A stretch of 64,000 nt of DNA from an uncultured Polaribacter sp. (GCF_947495205.1 NZ_CANLXV010000009.1:99719-163718), one strand, 5' to 3'. Shown: positions 46,797 through 56,670, counted from the stretch's first letter. Notes: generated by a model from the sequence alone, not told the origin. Translations and numbers: made by a program.

Positions 46797-48122
46797 TTAG
46801 CCTTTATATTTTAACCATTTGTACAAGTCTTTATAACTTGCTTTTTTACCATACATTAAAATACCTACTCTATAAATTTTAGCAGCTAACCAAACCATAA
46901 AAATAAAAGTAATTATTAATAAAGTCATAGAAATAGCCAACTCTGTCCAAGATACACCAAATGGTACGCGCATGAGCATTACTATTGGACTGGTAAATGG
47001 AATGTGAGAAAAAAGTACTGCAATTGAACCATGAGGATCATTAATTACCGTTGCAAAACCCACATAAACGCCCAAAACCAAGGGCAACATAATTGGTAAC
47101 ATAAATTGTTGGGTATCTGTTTCACTATCTACAGCAGCACCAACAGAAGCAAATAAAGAGCTATACAACATAAAACCACCAAGAAAATAAAATATAAAAA
47201 GTACGAATAGTTTTAAAATGGGTAATCTTAAAATTTCTTGAATTATTAATTGCCCTTTACTTCCAGAAGTCATTTCTTTAGCAATTTCCATTTGTTCTGC
47301 GGGTATATTAGCAGTTTGCATTGCTGCAACATCTACACCAAAAACAGCAGAAGCTATGGTAATTATGGTAAATAAAATAATACCCCAAATAAAGAATTGT
47401 AATAAACCAGCAGAAGCATTACCAATAATTTTACCCAACATAAGTTGAAAAGGTTTTACAGAAGAAACAATTACTTCTATGATTCTGCTTGTTTTTTCTT
47501 CAATAACACTTCGCATTACAGAAGATCCATAAATAATTACAAACATCATTAATAAATAACCGGCTATAGCGCCTAAACCTATTTTTAAACCATTTATTAA
47601 TTTTGATGATTCTTCTCCTGAAAAATTATACATTTTTATGGTAGCAGGTATTCTTGATGCATTAATTTTATTAATATTGATACCAAATTTATTCAATTTT
47701 TTATTCCTTAGTTTTTTCTCTATTTTATTTTCTAAGGAATTTATAATAGAAATTCCAGGAGAATCTTTAGAGTAAAATTCTATTGCCTTTGCCAACAACT
47801 CTAAGCTATCTTGTTTAGGAATTATTAAAGCTCCATAATAATTACCGGCTTCAACTTTGTTTTTTGTAGCTTTAACTCCTATTTTTGTATAATCTAAATA
47901 ATGAATGGTTTTGGTGTCTTTAAAATCTGTTTTAGAAAAAAGACCAGAATTATCTACAAATACAATTTCTTTTACTTTTTCATCATTCTTTTGCATTAAA
48001 AAGTAGATTAATGCGCCCATACCAAGTATAATTAACGGACTTAAAAAAGTCATAATTATAAAAGATTTATTGCGCACTTTAGCTAGAAACTCTCTTTGTA
48101 TTATTAGTTTTAATTTGCTCAT
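46797..48122 (-). CDS. ABC-2 type transporter permease (NatB-like)
   Basis: A 441-residue membrane protein: one helix near the N-terminus after KLKLIIQREFLAKVRNKSFIIMTF, a large extracytoplasmic domain (about 55-170), then five or six helices including the segment VMRSVIEEKTSRIIEVIVSSVKPFQLMLGK typical of ABC-2 (NatB/YhaP) permeases. Partner ATPase lies three bases upstream. The substrate (sodium or drugs in relatives) is not known. Confidence 0.9.
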   Translation of the reverse strand: MSKLKLIIQREFLAKVRNKSFIIMTFLSPLIILGMGALIYFLMQKNDEKVKEIVFVDNSGLFSKTDFKDTKTIHYLDYTKIGVKATKNKVEAGNYYGALIIPKQDSLELLAKAIEFYSKDSPGISIINSLENKIEKKLRNKKLNKFGININKINASRIPATIKMYNFSGEESSKLINGLKIGLGAIAGYLLMMFVIIYGSSVMRSVIEEKTSRIIEVIVSSVKPFQLMLGKIIGNASAGLLQFFIWGIILFTIITIASAVFGVDVAAMQTANIPAEQMEIAKEMTSGSKGQLIIQEILRLPILKLFVLFIFYFLGGFMLYSSLFASVGAAVDSETDTQQFMLPIMLPLVLGVYVGFATVINDPHGSIAVLFSHIPFTSPIVMLMRVPFGVSWTELAISMTLLIITFIFMVWLAAKIYRVGILMYGKKASYKDLYKWLKYKG

Positions 48123-48125
48123 TTC

Positions 48126-49055
48126 TTAACTATTTTTGTTTACAGCTTCAATAAAAATATCATTTGCAGTTGGTATAATTTCTACAAAATGTTGCACCTC
48201 TCCTTTACTTGTTAAAAAAGATAATAAATCATTGGAAGAATTTCCTTGAGTTAGTTTTACATTTAACGTTAAGCCTTTGTTTAATAATTTAAAATCTGCT
48301 TTAGAAACCTCAAAATTTGTTCTTAACAGATTTTCAACTTCTTTTGCATTTGTAGTTTGTAAACCTACCTGAAAAGTATGCGTTCTAAAGGTTCTTTTAA
48401 TATCAGCTAAATTACCATCTAAAATTTTATTAGATTTATCAATCAATGCAATATCATCACACATTTCTTCCACAGATTCCATTCTATGTGTAGAAAAAAT
48501 AATTGTTGCGCCTTCTTCTCTAAGTTGTAAAATTTCTTTTGCTATTAATTGTGCGTTTATTGGATCAAAACCAGAAAAAGGCTCATCAAAAATTAATAAT
48601 TTAGGATTGTGCATTACAGTAACAATAAATTGTACTTTTTGTGCCATTCCTTTAGAGAGTTCCTCAATTTTCTTGTTCCACCAAGCACCAATATCAAATT
48701 TCTCAAACCAATATTTTAGCTTTTTTTTAGCTTCTGTTTTAGACAATCCTTTTAATTGTGCCAAATACAAAGCTTGCTCACCCACTTTCATAGATTTGTA
48801 CAAACCGCGTTCTTCTGGCAAATAACCAATTTGTGCTACATGATGAGGTGCTAACTTTTCGCCATCTAAAAAAACAGTGCCAGCATCTGGCATTGTAATT
48901 TGATTTACAATTCTAATTAAAGATGTTTTTCCTGCTCCATTTGGCCCTAAAAGTCCATAAACACTTCCTTTAGGAATATGCAAAGACACCTTATTTAAAG
49001 CCCTAAAATTGCCATAATTTTTGGTAACATTATTAATTTCTAATAAATTTTTCAT
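48126..49055 (-). CDS. ABC transporter ATP-binding protein (NatA-like)
   Basis: A 309-residue ATPase with Walker A GPNGAGKTS, signature ELSKGMAQKVQFIV (LSKGM variant of LSGGQ), Walker B LLIFDEPFSGFDPIN and switch His in FSTHRMES. The C-terminal extension of about 90 residues is typical of NatA/DrrA-type exporters. It pairs with the permease that follows. Confidence 0.93.
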   Translation of the reverse strand: MKNLLEINNVTKNYGNFRALNKVSLHIPKGSVYGLLGPNGAGKTSLIRIVNQITMPDAGTVFLDGEKLAPHHVAQIGYLPEERGLYKSMKVGEQALYLAQLKGLSKTEAKKKLKYWFEKFDIGAWWNKKIEELSKGMAQKVQFIVTVMHNPKLLIFDEPFSGFDPINAQLIAKEILQLREEGATIIFSTHRMESVEEMCDDIALIDKSNKILDGNLADIKRTFRTHTFQVGLQTTNAKEVENLLRTNFEVSKADFKLLNKGLTLNVKLTQGNSSNDLLSFLTSKGEVQHFVEIIPTANDIFIEAVNKNS

Positions 49056-49093
49056 TCAATCTTTTTGGTTTTGCTAAAAGTTTGCTGTGCATA

Positions 49094-49101
49094 CAAACTT
49101 A
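49094..49101 (-). promoter_or_regulatory. -7 element of the ABC/MscS operon
   Basis: Minus-strand TAAGTTTG matches TAnnTTTG, 38 bases before the ATPase ATG. Confidence 0.4.
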
Positions 49102-49204
49102 CATATTTTCTGTTTATTAGTAATTGAAGTACTTCTTTTGTTACAAGTAAATTGTCTTTTATTAATGTAATTAAAAAAAACATTATTTTTAGAAAAAATT
49201 TGCC

Positions 49205-50074
49205 ATGTTCAAACAAAAACTATGCTGTATTTTACTAATCTCTTCAATTATTAAAATGCTTTCTCAAGATTATACACCTGTTCTTAAAGAGGGTTCTTTT
49301 TGGGATATTGAAACCATACAACAAGGGTTTGGTGGGCATAATTATCTAAAAAGAATACAGGTTGATGGCACAATTGAAATTAATAATAAAAGGTATACAA
49401 AACTAAAACAAGTTACCATTACAGATAGTGATAAAAATACTTTTGATATTTCGCCTCCTTATTTTATCAATTCATCAGAGTTTAAACCTGTTAAAGATAT
49501 TTTTTTAAGAGAAGATGTAAATGAAAAGATTTTGTACATTTTTTACCAAAATAAAGAATATGTCCTTTGTAACTTCAACCTAAAAAAAGGCGACAAACTA
49601 GAAAATGCATTTTTACCTTTTATAGAAGATGCAGAAATATTTATTACAGAAGTAACCACAAATAAAAATGGAGAAAAAGTTTTTTATACAGATCAAGGTA
49701 ATTTTTATACTGAAGGTATTGGGAAAAGTGATAATAATTTAACGCCATACATACACACTATAGATGGTATTTTAGAGAAACTAAATTGTTATGGAAATGC
49801 TCAAAATCAAAACAATTGTGCAAAAACGCTAAGCATACAAAACAATCAATTAACTTCTGTAAAAGTTTATCCAAATCCTGTAAAAGATATTTTAAAAATA
49901 CAAAACACTGGTAAAATTCAAATAAAAATTTACAATGCAACTGGTGTTCTTCTAAAAACAAGCACATCTAAATCTAGTGCAGAAATTGATATTTCAACTT
50001 TTAAAAAAGGCATATATATTCTTGAAATATCCAATACCAAAGGTTCTAAAAGAACTAAATTACTAAAAATCTAG
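49205..50074 (+). CDS. Secreted protein with T9SS type A sorting domain
   Basis: A 289-residue protein. An N-terminal signal (MFKQKLCCILLISSIIKMLSQ) precedes a middle region without a recognised domain (WDIETIQQGFGGHNYLKRIQVD...). The last 75 residues, from VKVYPNPVKDILKIQN to GIYILEISNTKGSKRTKLLKI, form a type IX secretion sorting domain with the YPNP start and the basic end. It is therefore exported through the Por system, which supports assignment to Bacteroidota. Confidence 0.85.
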   Translation: MFKQKLCCILLISSIIKMLSQDYTPVLKEGSFWDIETIQQGFGGHNYLKRIQVDGTIEINNKRYTKLKQVTITDSDKNTFDISPPYFINSSEFKPVKDIFLREDVNEKILYIFYQNKEYVLCNFNLKKGDKLENAFLPFIEDAEIFITEVTTNKNGEKVFYTDQGNFYTEGIGKSDNNLTPYIHTIDGILEKLNCYGNAQNQNNCAKTLSIQNNQLTSVKVYPNPVKDILKIQNTGKIQIKIYNATGVLLKTSTSKSSAEIDISTFKKGIYILEISNTKGSKRTKLLKI

Positions 50075-50122
50075 TTCTAATTTCTTGCTTCTTTTTTTTG
50101 CCAAATAAATTTTATGTTAAAA

Positions 50123-50173
50123 TTTACTATGCATGCATAACTTTTTTTACATTTACTATGCGTGCATAGTAAA
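50123..50173. promoter_or_regulatory. Operator of the MarR regulator: two TTTACTATGC palindromes
   Basis: At 50152-50173 the half-sites TTTACTATGC and GCATAGTAAA flank GT, forming a perfect 22-bp palindrome. A second, half-degenerate copy TTTACTATGCATGCATAA lies at 50123-50140, 29 bases earlier. The perfect copy ends 6 bases before the -7 element, covering the -33 position, so a bound dimer would block the polymerase. Confidence 0.7.
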
Positions 50174-50179
50174 TTTTTA

Positions 50180-50187
50180 TATATTTG
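50180..50187 (+). promoter_or_regulatory. -7 element of the beta-oxidation operon
   Basis: TATATTTG matches TAnnTTTG. The expected start of transcription is on or next to the ATG at 50193, so the mRNA is probably leaderless. Confidence 0.6.
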
Positions 50188-50192
50188 GAACA

Positions 50193-50651
50193 ATGAAAAA
50201 AACACAATCTATAGACCATCAATTAAGAGCTACGTGGCAAGCGGTAGCAAAATTGTATAATGAGCAAGCTTTGGCACACAATAGCACAATGGCTACAGCT
50301 TTTGTTTTATTAAATATTGATAAAGAAAATGGAACGCCATCTACAGCACTTGGGCCTTTAATGGGCATGGAACCAACAAGTCTTTCTAGAATATTAAAAA
50401 CTATGGAAGACAAAGGCGCTATCTCTAGAGAAAAAAACCCTGAAGATGGTAGAAGCGTAATTATTAAATTAACAGATTATGGCAAAGAAATGCGCAAAAT
50501 CTCTAAAGGCCATGTAATTCAGTTTAATGAAACCATAGCCAACAATGTTTCAGAAAAAGACTTAGAAGGTTTTTTTAGAGTTACAGAAACAATAAATAAA
50601 TTAATTGCCGAAAAAGAAATTTATTCAGAAAAGAATAACAAAGCGGTTTAA
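50193..50651 (+). CDS. MarR family transcriptional regulator
   Basis: A 152-residue winged-helix repressor: ALGPLMGMEPTSLSRILKTMEDKGAI is the recognition helix, EKNPEDGRSVIIKLTDYG the wing. Start at 50193 (MKKTQSIDHQLRATW) is chosen because the earlier in-frame ATG at 50133 lies inside the operator. It heads the operon that encodes three beta-oxidation enzymes and has a palindrome at its promoter, so autoregulation and acyl-CoA-responsive repression are likely. The ligand is inference. Confidence 0.9.
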   Translation: MKKTQSIDHQLRATWQAVAKLYNEQALAHNSTMATAFVLLNIDKENGTPSTALGPLMGMEPTSLSRILKTMEDKGAISREKNPEDGRSVIIKLTDYGKEMRKISKGHVIQFNETIANNVSEKDLEGFFRVTETINKLIAEKEIYSEKNNKAV

Positions 50652-50663
50652 AAAATTATACAA

Positions 50664-53066
50664 ATGACAAGAAGAATTAAAAAAGTAGCAATTATCGGTT
50701 CTGGAATTATGGGAAGTGGTATTGCCTGTCATTTTGCAAATATTGGTGTAGAAGTTCTTTTATTGGATATTATTCCAAGAGAATTAACCGATAAAGAAAA
50801 AGCAAAAGGCCTTACATTAGAAGACAAAGTTGTTAGAAACAGATTGGTAAATGATGCTTTATCGGCCTCTTTAAAGTCGAAACCTTCACCTATTTATAAT
50901 CAAAAATTTGCCAATAGAATTACAACGGGTAATTTAGAAGATGATATTGCAAAAGTTGCAGATGTAGATTGGATTATGGAGGTTGTAGTAGAGCGTTTAG
51001 ACATCAAAAAGACAGTTTTTGAAAAACTAGAAAAATACAGAACTCCAGGTACTATTATTTCTTCTAACACTTCTGGTATTCCTATAAAGTTTATGAATGA
51101 AGGCAGAAGTGAAGATTTCCAAAAGCATTTTACGGTTACTCACTTTTTTAATCCACCAAGATATTTAAAGCTTTTTGAAGTGGTTCCTGGACCAGATTGT
51201 AAACAAGAAGTTACCGACTTTTTAATGAGTTATGGTGAAAAATTCTTGGGAAAAACATCCGTTTTAGCCAAAGATACGCCTGCATTTATTGGAAACAGAA
51301 TTGGAATTTTCGGAATTCAATCTTTATTTCATCAAGTTAAAGAATTAGGCTTAACTGTTGAAGAAGTAGATAAATTAACAGGACCTGTAATTGGCCGTCC
51401 AAAATCTGCAACTTTTAGAACTGTGGATGTAGTTGGTTTAGATACTTTGGTACACGTTGCAAACGGTATTTATGAAAACTGTCCTAATGATGAAGCTCAC
51501 GAGCTTTTTAAATTGCCAAGTTTCATCAATAAAATGATGGAAAACAAATGGTTGGGAAGTAAAACTGGACAAGGTTTTTATAAAAAAACGGTGGTAAATG
51601 GTAAAAAAGAAATTCTAACGTTAGATTTAGAAACGATGGAATATCGTTCTAAAAAACGTGCAAAGTTTGCCACCTTAGAATTAACAAAAACCATTGATAA
51701 ACCTATTGATAGATTCAAAGTTTTAGTTGGCGGAAAAGACAAAGCAGGAGAATTCTACAGAAAGAATTTTGCAGCAATGTTTGCTTATGTTCAAAATAGA
51801 ATTCCAGAAATTTCTAACGAATTGTATAAGATTGATGATGCTATGAAAGCAGGTTTTGGTTGGGAAAATGGCCCATTTGAAATTTGGGATGCAGTTGGTG
51901 TAACAAAAGGAATTGAATTAATGAAAGCCGAAGGAAAAGAACCTGCAAATTGGGTAACAGAAATGTTAGCCTCTGGTTCAACTTCTTTTTATTCTGTAAA
52001 AGATGGCGCAACTTATTTTTATGATATTCCTTCTAAAACGCAAACTAAAAAACCTGGTCAAGATGGTTTTATCATTTTAGATAATATTAGAAAATCTAAC
52101 GAAGTTTTTAAAAATTCTGGTGTTGTAATTGAAGATATTGGAGACGGAATTTTAAATATAGAATTCCAGTCTAAAATGAATACCATTGGTGGCGATGTTT
52201 TAGCAGGAATCAACAAAGGAATAGATTTAGCAGAAAAAAATTTTCAGGGATTAATTGTTGGTAATCAAGCCGCCAATTTCTCTGTTGGCGCAAATATTGG
52301 TATGATTTTTATGATGGCTGTAGAGCAAGAATATGACGAATTGAATTACGCTATTAAGTACTTCCAAGATACCATGATGCGCATGCGTTACTCATCTATC
52401 CCAACAATTTCTGCACCTCATGGAATGGCTTTAGGTGGTGGTTGTGAAATTTCTTTACACGCAGATAAAGTAGTTGCAGCTGCAGAAACCTATATGGGCT
52501 TAGTAGAATTTGGAGTTGGTGTAATTCCAGGTGGCGGTGGTTCTAAAGAAATGGCCTTAAGAGCATCAGATTCTTTTAATAAAGGAGATGTTGAATTGAA
52601 CATTTTACAAGAAAACTTTTTAACTATTGGTATGGCAAAAGTGTCAACTTCTGGTTATGAGGCTTTTGATTTGGGATTACTACAAAAAGGAAAAGATGTA
52701 ATTGTAGTGAATAAAGACAGACAAATTGCCACTGCAAAAGCGCACGCTAAATTAATAGCAGAGAGTGGTTATACACAACCCGCAAAACGCAAAGACGTAA
52801 AAGTTTTGGGTAAACAAGCTTTGGGTATGTTTTTAGTAGGTACAGATGCTATGGAACATTCTAATTATATTTCTGAACACGATCAAAAAATTGCAAACAA
52901 ATTGGCCTACGTAATGGCTGGTGGAGATTTATCTGAACCTACCTTAGTAACAGAGCAGTACTTACTAGATTTAGAAAGAGAAGCTTTTTTATCTCTTTGT
53001 ACAGAAAGAAAAACCTTGGAAAGAATACAAGCCATGTTAAAAACTGGGAAACCGTTAAGAAATTAG
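50664..53066 (+). CDS. 3-hydroxyacyl-CoA dehydrogenase / enoyl-CoA hydratase fusion (FadB/FadJ-like)
   Basis: An 800-residue beta-oxidation enzyme. The dehydrogenase comes first (NAD loop IIGSGIMGSGIACHFANIG; catalytic His in THFFNPPRYLKLFE), the C-terminal dehydrogenase helix domain follows to about residue 430, and the hydratase/isomerase domain is last (SMNTIGGDVLAG; APHGMALGGGCEISLHAD; FGVGVIPGGGGSKEMAL). This order is the reverse of E. coli FadB and is the usual one in Bacteroidota. It follows MarR by 12 bases. Confidence 0.95.
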   Translation: MTRRIKKVAIIGSGIMGSGIACHFANIGVEVLLLDIIPRELTDKEKAKGLTLEDKVVRNRLVNDALSASLKSKPSPIYNQKFANRITTGNLEDDIAKVADVDWIMEVVVERLDIKKTVFEKLEKYRTPGTIISSNTSGIPIKFMNEGRSEDFQKHFTVTHFFNPPRYLKLFEVVPGPDCKQEVTDFLMSYGEKFLGKTSVLAKDTPAFIGNRIGIFGIQSLFHQVKELGLTVEEVDKLTGPVIGRPKSATFRTVDVVGLDTLVHVANGIYENCPNDEAHELFKLPSFINKMMENKWLGSKTGQGFYKKTVVNGKKEILTLDLETMEYRSKKRAKFATLELTKTIDKPIDRFKVLVGGKDKAGEFYRKNFAAMFAYVQNRIPEISNELYKIDDAMKAGFGWENGPFEIWDAVGVTKGIELMKAEGKEPANWVTEMLASGSTSFYSVKDGATYFYDIPSKTQTKKPGQDGFIILDNIRKSNEVFKNSGVVIEDIGDGILNIEFQSKMNTIGGDVLAGINKGIDLAEKNFQGLIVGNQAANFSVGANIGMIFMMAVEQEYDELNYAIKYFQDTMMRMRYSSIPTISAPHGMALGGGCEISLHADKVVAAAETYMGLVEFGVGVIPGGGGSKEMALRASDSFNKGDVELNILQENFLTIGMAKVSTSGYEAFDLGLLQKGKDVIVVNKDRQIATAKAHAKLIAESGYTQPAKRKDVKVLGKQALGMFLVGTDAMEHSNYISEHDQKIANKLAYVMAGGDLSEPTLVTEQYLLDLEREAFLSLCTERKTLERIQAMLKTGKPLRN

Positions 53067-53130
53067 ATTATTAGAACGTTAGATTTCTCGATTGTTAGAA
53101 ATCTAAATATCTAAAAATCCAATAATCTAA
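53063..53130. repeat. Nested hairpin between the HAD/ECH and thiolase genes
   Basis: Outer arms TTAGATTATT (53063-53072) and AATAATCTAA (53121-53130) and inner arms TTAGATTTCT (53079-53088) and AGAAATCTAA (53097-53106) are both exact complements. The outer arm overlaps the stop codon of the upstream gene. There is no T run, so it is not a terminator; it could tune the ratio of the two enzymes. Confidence 0.7.
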
Positions 53131-53144
53131 AAATCAAGAAAATT

Positions 53145-54338
53145 ATGAGCAAACAAGCATATATAGTAAAAGCATATAGAACAGCAGTAGCAAAAGCACC
53201 TAAAGGAGTTTTTCGTTTTAAAAGAGCAGATGAGTTGGGTGCAGAAACCATTCAGCACATGATGAAAGAATTGCCAAATTTAGACGTAAAACGTATAGAC
53301 GATGTAATTGTAGGAAACGCAATGCCAGAAGGTTCTCAAGGATTAAACATGGCCCGTTTTATTTCTTTAATAGGTTTAAATTCTGTTGATGTTCCTGGAG
53401 TTACTGTAAACCGTTTTTGTTCTTCTGGACTAGAAACAATTGCCATGGCTGCTGCAAAAATTAGTGCAGGAATGGCAGATTGTATTATTGCAGGTGGTGC
53501 AGAAAGCATGAGTTCTGTGCCAATGACTGGTTTTAAACCTGAATTAAATTATGATACCATTAAAGATGGTCATGCAGATTATTATTGGGGAATGGGAAAT
53601 ACTGCTGAAGCTGTTGCAAATCAGTTTAAAGTTTCTAGAGAAGATCAAGACGAATTTGCTTTTAATTCTCACATGAAAGCACTAAAAGCACAAGCAGAAA
53701 ATCGTTTTCAAGACCAGATTGTACCTATTGAAGTAGAACAAACATTTTTAGATGAAAATGGAAAAAAAACCACAAAAAAATATACGGTGACCAAAGATGA
53801 AGGACCTAGAAAAGGAACTTCAAAAGAAGTTTTAGGGAAACTTCGTTCGGTTTTTGCCGCTGGCGGAAGCGTAACTGCTGGAAACTCTTCTCAAATGAGT
53901 GATGGCGCTGCTTTTGTAATGGTAATGAGTGAAGAAATGGTAAAAGAATTAAATATAGAACCAATAGCCAGAGTTGTAAATTATGCGGCTGCTGGTGTAG
54001 AACCAAGAATTATGGGAATTGGCCCAGTTGCTGCAATTCCAAAAGTATTAAAACAAGCTGGTTTACAACAAAATGATATCGATTTAATTGAACTGAATGA
54101 AGCTTTTGCCTCTCAATCGTTAGCAGTTATGCGTGAGTTAGATTTGAACCAAGAAATTATAAATGTAAATGGTGGTGCCATTGCTTTAGGACATCCTTTA
54201 GGTTGTACAGGTGCTAAATTATCTGTTCAATTGTTTGATGAAATGCGCAAACGTAATATGAAAAATAAATACGGAATGGTAACCATGTGTGTAGGAACAG
54301 GACAAGGTGCTGCAGGTGTTTTTGAGTTTCTTTCTTAA
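53145..54338 (+). CDS. Acetyl-CoA C-acyltransferase (3-ketoacyl-CoA thiolase, FadA-like)
   Basis: A 397-residue thiolase. The nucleophile is in [15 protein letters not shown], the histidine in [10 protein letters not shown], and the second Cys in [15 protein letters not shown]. It cleaves 3-ketoacyl-CoA to acetyl-CoA in the last beta-oxidation step. It lies 78 bases after the HAD/ECH gene. A pseudogene separates it from the acyl-CoA dehydrogenase. Confidence 0.95.
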   Translation: MSKQAYIVKAYRTAVAKAPKGVFRFKRADELGAETIQHMMKELPNLDVKRIDDVIVGNAMPEGSQGLNMARFISLIGLNSVDVPGVTVNRFCSSGLETIAMAAAKISAGMADCIIAGGAESMSSVPMTGFKPELNYDTIKDGHADYYWGMGNTAEAVANQFKVSREDQDEFAFNSHMKALKAQAENRFQDQIVPIEVEQTFLDENGKKTTKKYTVTKDEGPRKGTSKEVLGKLRSVFAAGGSVTAGNSSQMSDGAAFVMVMSEEMVKELNIEPIARVVNYAAAGVEPRIMGIGPVAAIPKVLKQAGLQQNDIDLIELNEAFASQSLAVMRELDLNQEIINVNGGAIALGHPLGCTGAKLSVQLFDEMRKRNMKNKYGMVTMCVGTGQGAAGVFEFLS

Positions 54339-54395
54339 ATAGAAAATAAAGAAAAGAGAGGAAAGAAAAAAGACCAATGTGCGCTTAAAAAAAGA

Positions 54396-54725
54396 CATAA
54401 TTATAAAAATTTGAAGATTTGGAAACTTGGATTAGAGATTACAAATGATACTTCAGATATTTTATGAAATATTTTCTTAGAATGAAAGATATGATTTAAG
54501 TTCACAAATTATAGATACTAAGTTTCTTTGCCAAGTAATATTACAGAAAAACCTTCAAGAAAAGATAAATATTTTCGTCTTTTTCTTGATATATCTTTAG
54601 GGTCATCTTTTGAGCTAGGAACACAATTGTTAGTCGCAAAAAATAGAAATTAAAAAAATAACAAAACATTAAAAAAAGTTGAAGATAAAATAGAAGCATT
54701 CCAAAAAATAACAATGGAATTCTAA
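54396..54725 (+). pseudogene. Decayed four-helix-bundle (23S rRNA intervening-sequence) protein gene
   Basis: Fragments of the S23/IVP four-helix-bundle family lie in order but in shifting frames: HNYKNLKIWKLGLEITNDT (from 54396), NERYDLSSQI (about 54490), LPSNIT.KPSRKDKYFRLFLDISLGSSFELGTQLLVAKN (about 54525-54650) and KKVEDKIEAFQKITMEF to 54725. Several frameshifts and stop codons break it, and no start codon is left in frame. Intact relatives are about 115-120 residues. It is embedded in the gap between two beta-oxidation genes, so it is a late, failed insertion. Confidence 0.8.
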
Positions 54726-54787
54726 AATTGCCTACAATAAAGGTCTATTTTCTGTTTTCTTTCTTCTAAAATTTAAAATATAACAAA

Positions 54788-56584
54788 ATGGCAGAATTAT
54801 TAAGAGGTGGACAATTTCTTGTAAAAGAAACAAATTGTGAAGACGTTTTTACACCAGAAGATTTTACAGAAGAGCAACAAATGATGAAAGAAGCTGTTAT
54901 GGAATTTAATGACAGAGAAATCATACCACACAAAACACGTTTTGAAGCAAAAGATTATGCTTTAACAGAAGACGTTATGCGTAAAGCAGGTGAATTAGGA
55001 TTTTTAGGTGTTGCTGTACCAGAAGAGTTTGGTGGTTTAGGAATGGGATTTGTTTCTACCATGCTTACTTGCGATTATATTTCATCTGGAACAGGTTCTT
55101 TTAGCACAGCATTTGGTGCACATACAGGAATAGGAACTATGCCAATTACCTTATATGGTACGCAAGAACAAAAAGAAAAATATGTTCCCAAGTTGGCTTC
55201 TGGAGAATGGTTTGGTGCCTATTGTTTAACAGAACCTGGTGCTGGTTCAGATGCAAATTCAGGAAAAACTACTGCAGAACTTTCTGAAGATGGAAAATCT
55301 TATAAAATTAACGGTCAAAAAATGTGGATTTCTAACGCAGGTTTTTGTCGTTTAATGATTGTTTTTGCCAGAATAGAAAATGACAAAAACATTACTGGTT
55401 TTATTGTTGAATATGACAAAAACAATCCAAATGGAATAACATTAGGTGAAGAAGAACATAAGTTAGGAATTAGAGCATCTTCTACCAGACAAGTATTTTT
55501 TAATGATACTGTTGTTCCTGCAGAAAACATGTTGGCTGGTCGTGGTGAAGGTTTTAAAATTGCCATGAATGCCTTAAATGTTGGTCGTATTAAATTGGCT
55601 GCAGCTTGTTTAGATTCTCAAAGAAGAGTAATTACTGCAGCTGTACAATATGCAAATGAGCGCAAACAATTTAAAACACCTATTTCAGATTTTGGTGCCA
55701 TAAAAGTAAAATTAGCAGAAATGACAACCGATGCTTATGTTGGTGAATCTGCATCTTACAGAGCTGCTAAAGATATTGAAGACAGAATTGCCTTAAGAAT
55801 TGAAGCTGGAAATACACACCAAGAAGCGGAATTAAAAGGTGTAGAAGAATATGCGATAGAATGTTCTATTCTAAAAGTAGCTGTTTCTGAAGATGTACAA
55901 AATTGTGCAGATGAAGGAATTCAAATTTTTGGTGGTATGGGCTTTTCTGAAGAAACACCAATGGAATCTGCGTGGAGAGATGCAAGAATTGCTAGAATCT
56001 ACGAAGGAACGAATGAAATTAACAGGATGCTATCCGTAGGTATGTTAATTAAAAAAGCAATGAAAGGACATGTAGACTTATTAGGTCCTGCCACAGAAGT
56101 TGCAAATAGTTTAATGGGAATTCCTTCTTTTGATACGCCAGATTATTCAGTATTATTTTCTGAAGAAAAAGAAATGATTGCCAAATTAAAGAAAACCTTT
56201 TTAATGGTTGCAGGTGCTGCATTGCAAAAATATGGACCAGAAATAGAAGAACATCAACAATTATTAATTGCTGCTGCAGATATCTTAATTGAAATTTATA
56301 TGGCAGAATCTGCAATTTTAAGAACAGAAAAAAATGTAAAACGCACAAGCGAAAAAGAACAATCTGTACAAATTGCAATGTCTAAGTTATACTTATATCA
56401 TGCAGTAGATAAAATTGAAGAAAAAGGTAAAGAAAGTATTATTTCTTTTGCTGAAGGTGATGAACAACGTATGATGTTAATGGGTTTAAAACGTTTTACA
56501 AAATATACAAACTACCCAGATATTGTAGACTTACGTAATGAAATCGCAGAAAAAGTAAAAGCTGAAAATAAATATTGCTTTTAA
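54788..56584 (+). CDS. Acyl-CoA dehydrogenase (long, VLCAD-like)
   Basis: A 598-residue flavoprotein, longer than the 380-residue standard form. Residues 25-440 are the usual acyl-CoA dehydrogenase fold (FVSTMLTCDYISSG, AYCLTEPGAGSDANS, MWISNAG, and the catalytic Glu in RIYEGTNEINRML), and the last 150 residues are an extra helical domain of the very-long-chain type. It does the first oxidation of beta-oxidation. Fourth gene of the MarR-headed cluster. It has a terminator downstream. Confidence 0.94.
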   Translation: MAELLRGGQFLVKETNCEDVFTPEDFTEEQQMMKEAVMEFNDREIIPHKTRFEAKDYALTEDVMRKAGELGFLGVAVPEEFGGLGMGFVSTMLTCDYISSGTGSFSTAFGAHTGIGTMPITLYGTQEQKEKYVPKLASGEWFGAYCLTEPGAGSDANSGKTTAELSEDGKSYKINGQKMWISNAGFCRLMIVFARIENDKNITGFIVEYDKNNPNGITLGEEEHKLGIRASSTRQVFFNDTVVPAENMLAGRGEGFKIAMNALNVGRIKLAAACLDSQRRVITAAVQYANERKQFKTPISDFGAIKVKLAEMTTDAYVGESASYRAAKDIEDRIALRIEAGNTHQEAELKGVEEYAIECSILKVAVSEDVQNCADEGIQIFGGMGFSEETPMESAWRDARIARIYEGTNEINRMLSVGMLIKKAMKGHVDLLGPATEVANSLMGIPSFDTPDYSVLFSEEKEMIAKLKKTFLMVAGAALQKYGPEIEEHQQLLIAAADILIEIYMAESAILRTEKNVKRTSEKEQSVQIAMSKLYLYHAVDKIEEKGKESIISFAEGDEQRMMLMGLKRFTKYTNYPDIVDLRNEIAEKVKAENKYCF

Positions 56585-56640
56585 GAATTAGAAAAAATTT
56601 AAAACAATACTGTTTTAAATTATATTAGTTGTTTGTTGGA

Positions 56641-56670
56641 AAGAGGCTGTGTTATACAGTCTCTTTTTTT
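56641..56670 (+). terminator. Terminator after the acyl-CoA dehydrogenase gene
   Basis: AAGAGGCTGT and ACAGTCTCTT pair (one G-T) around GTTAT, with T residues after. Confidence 0.85.
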
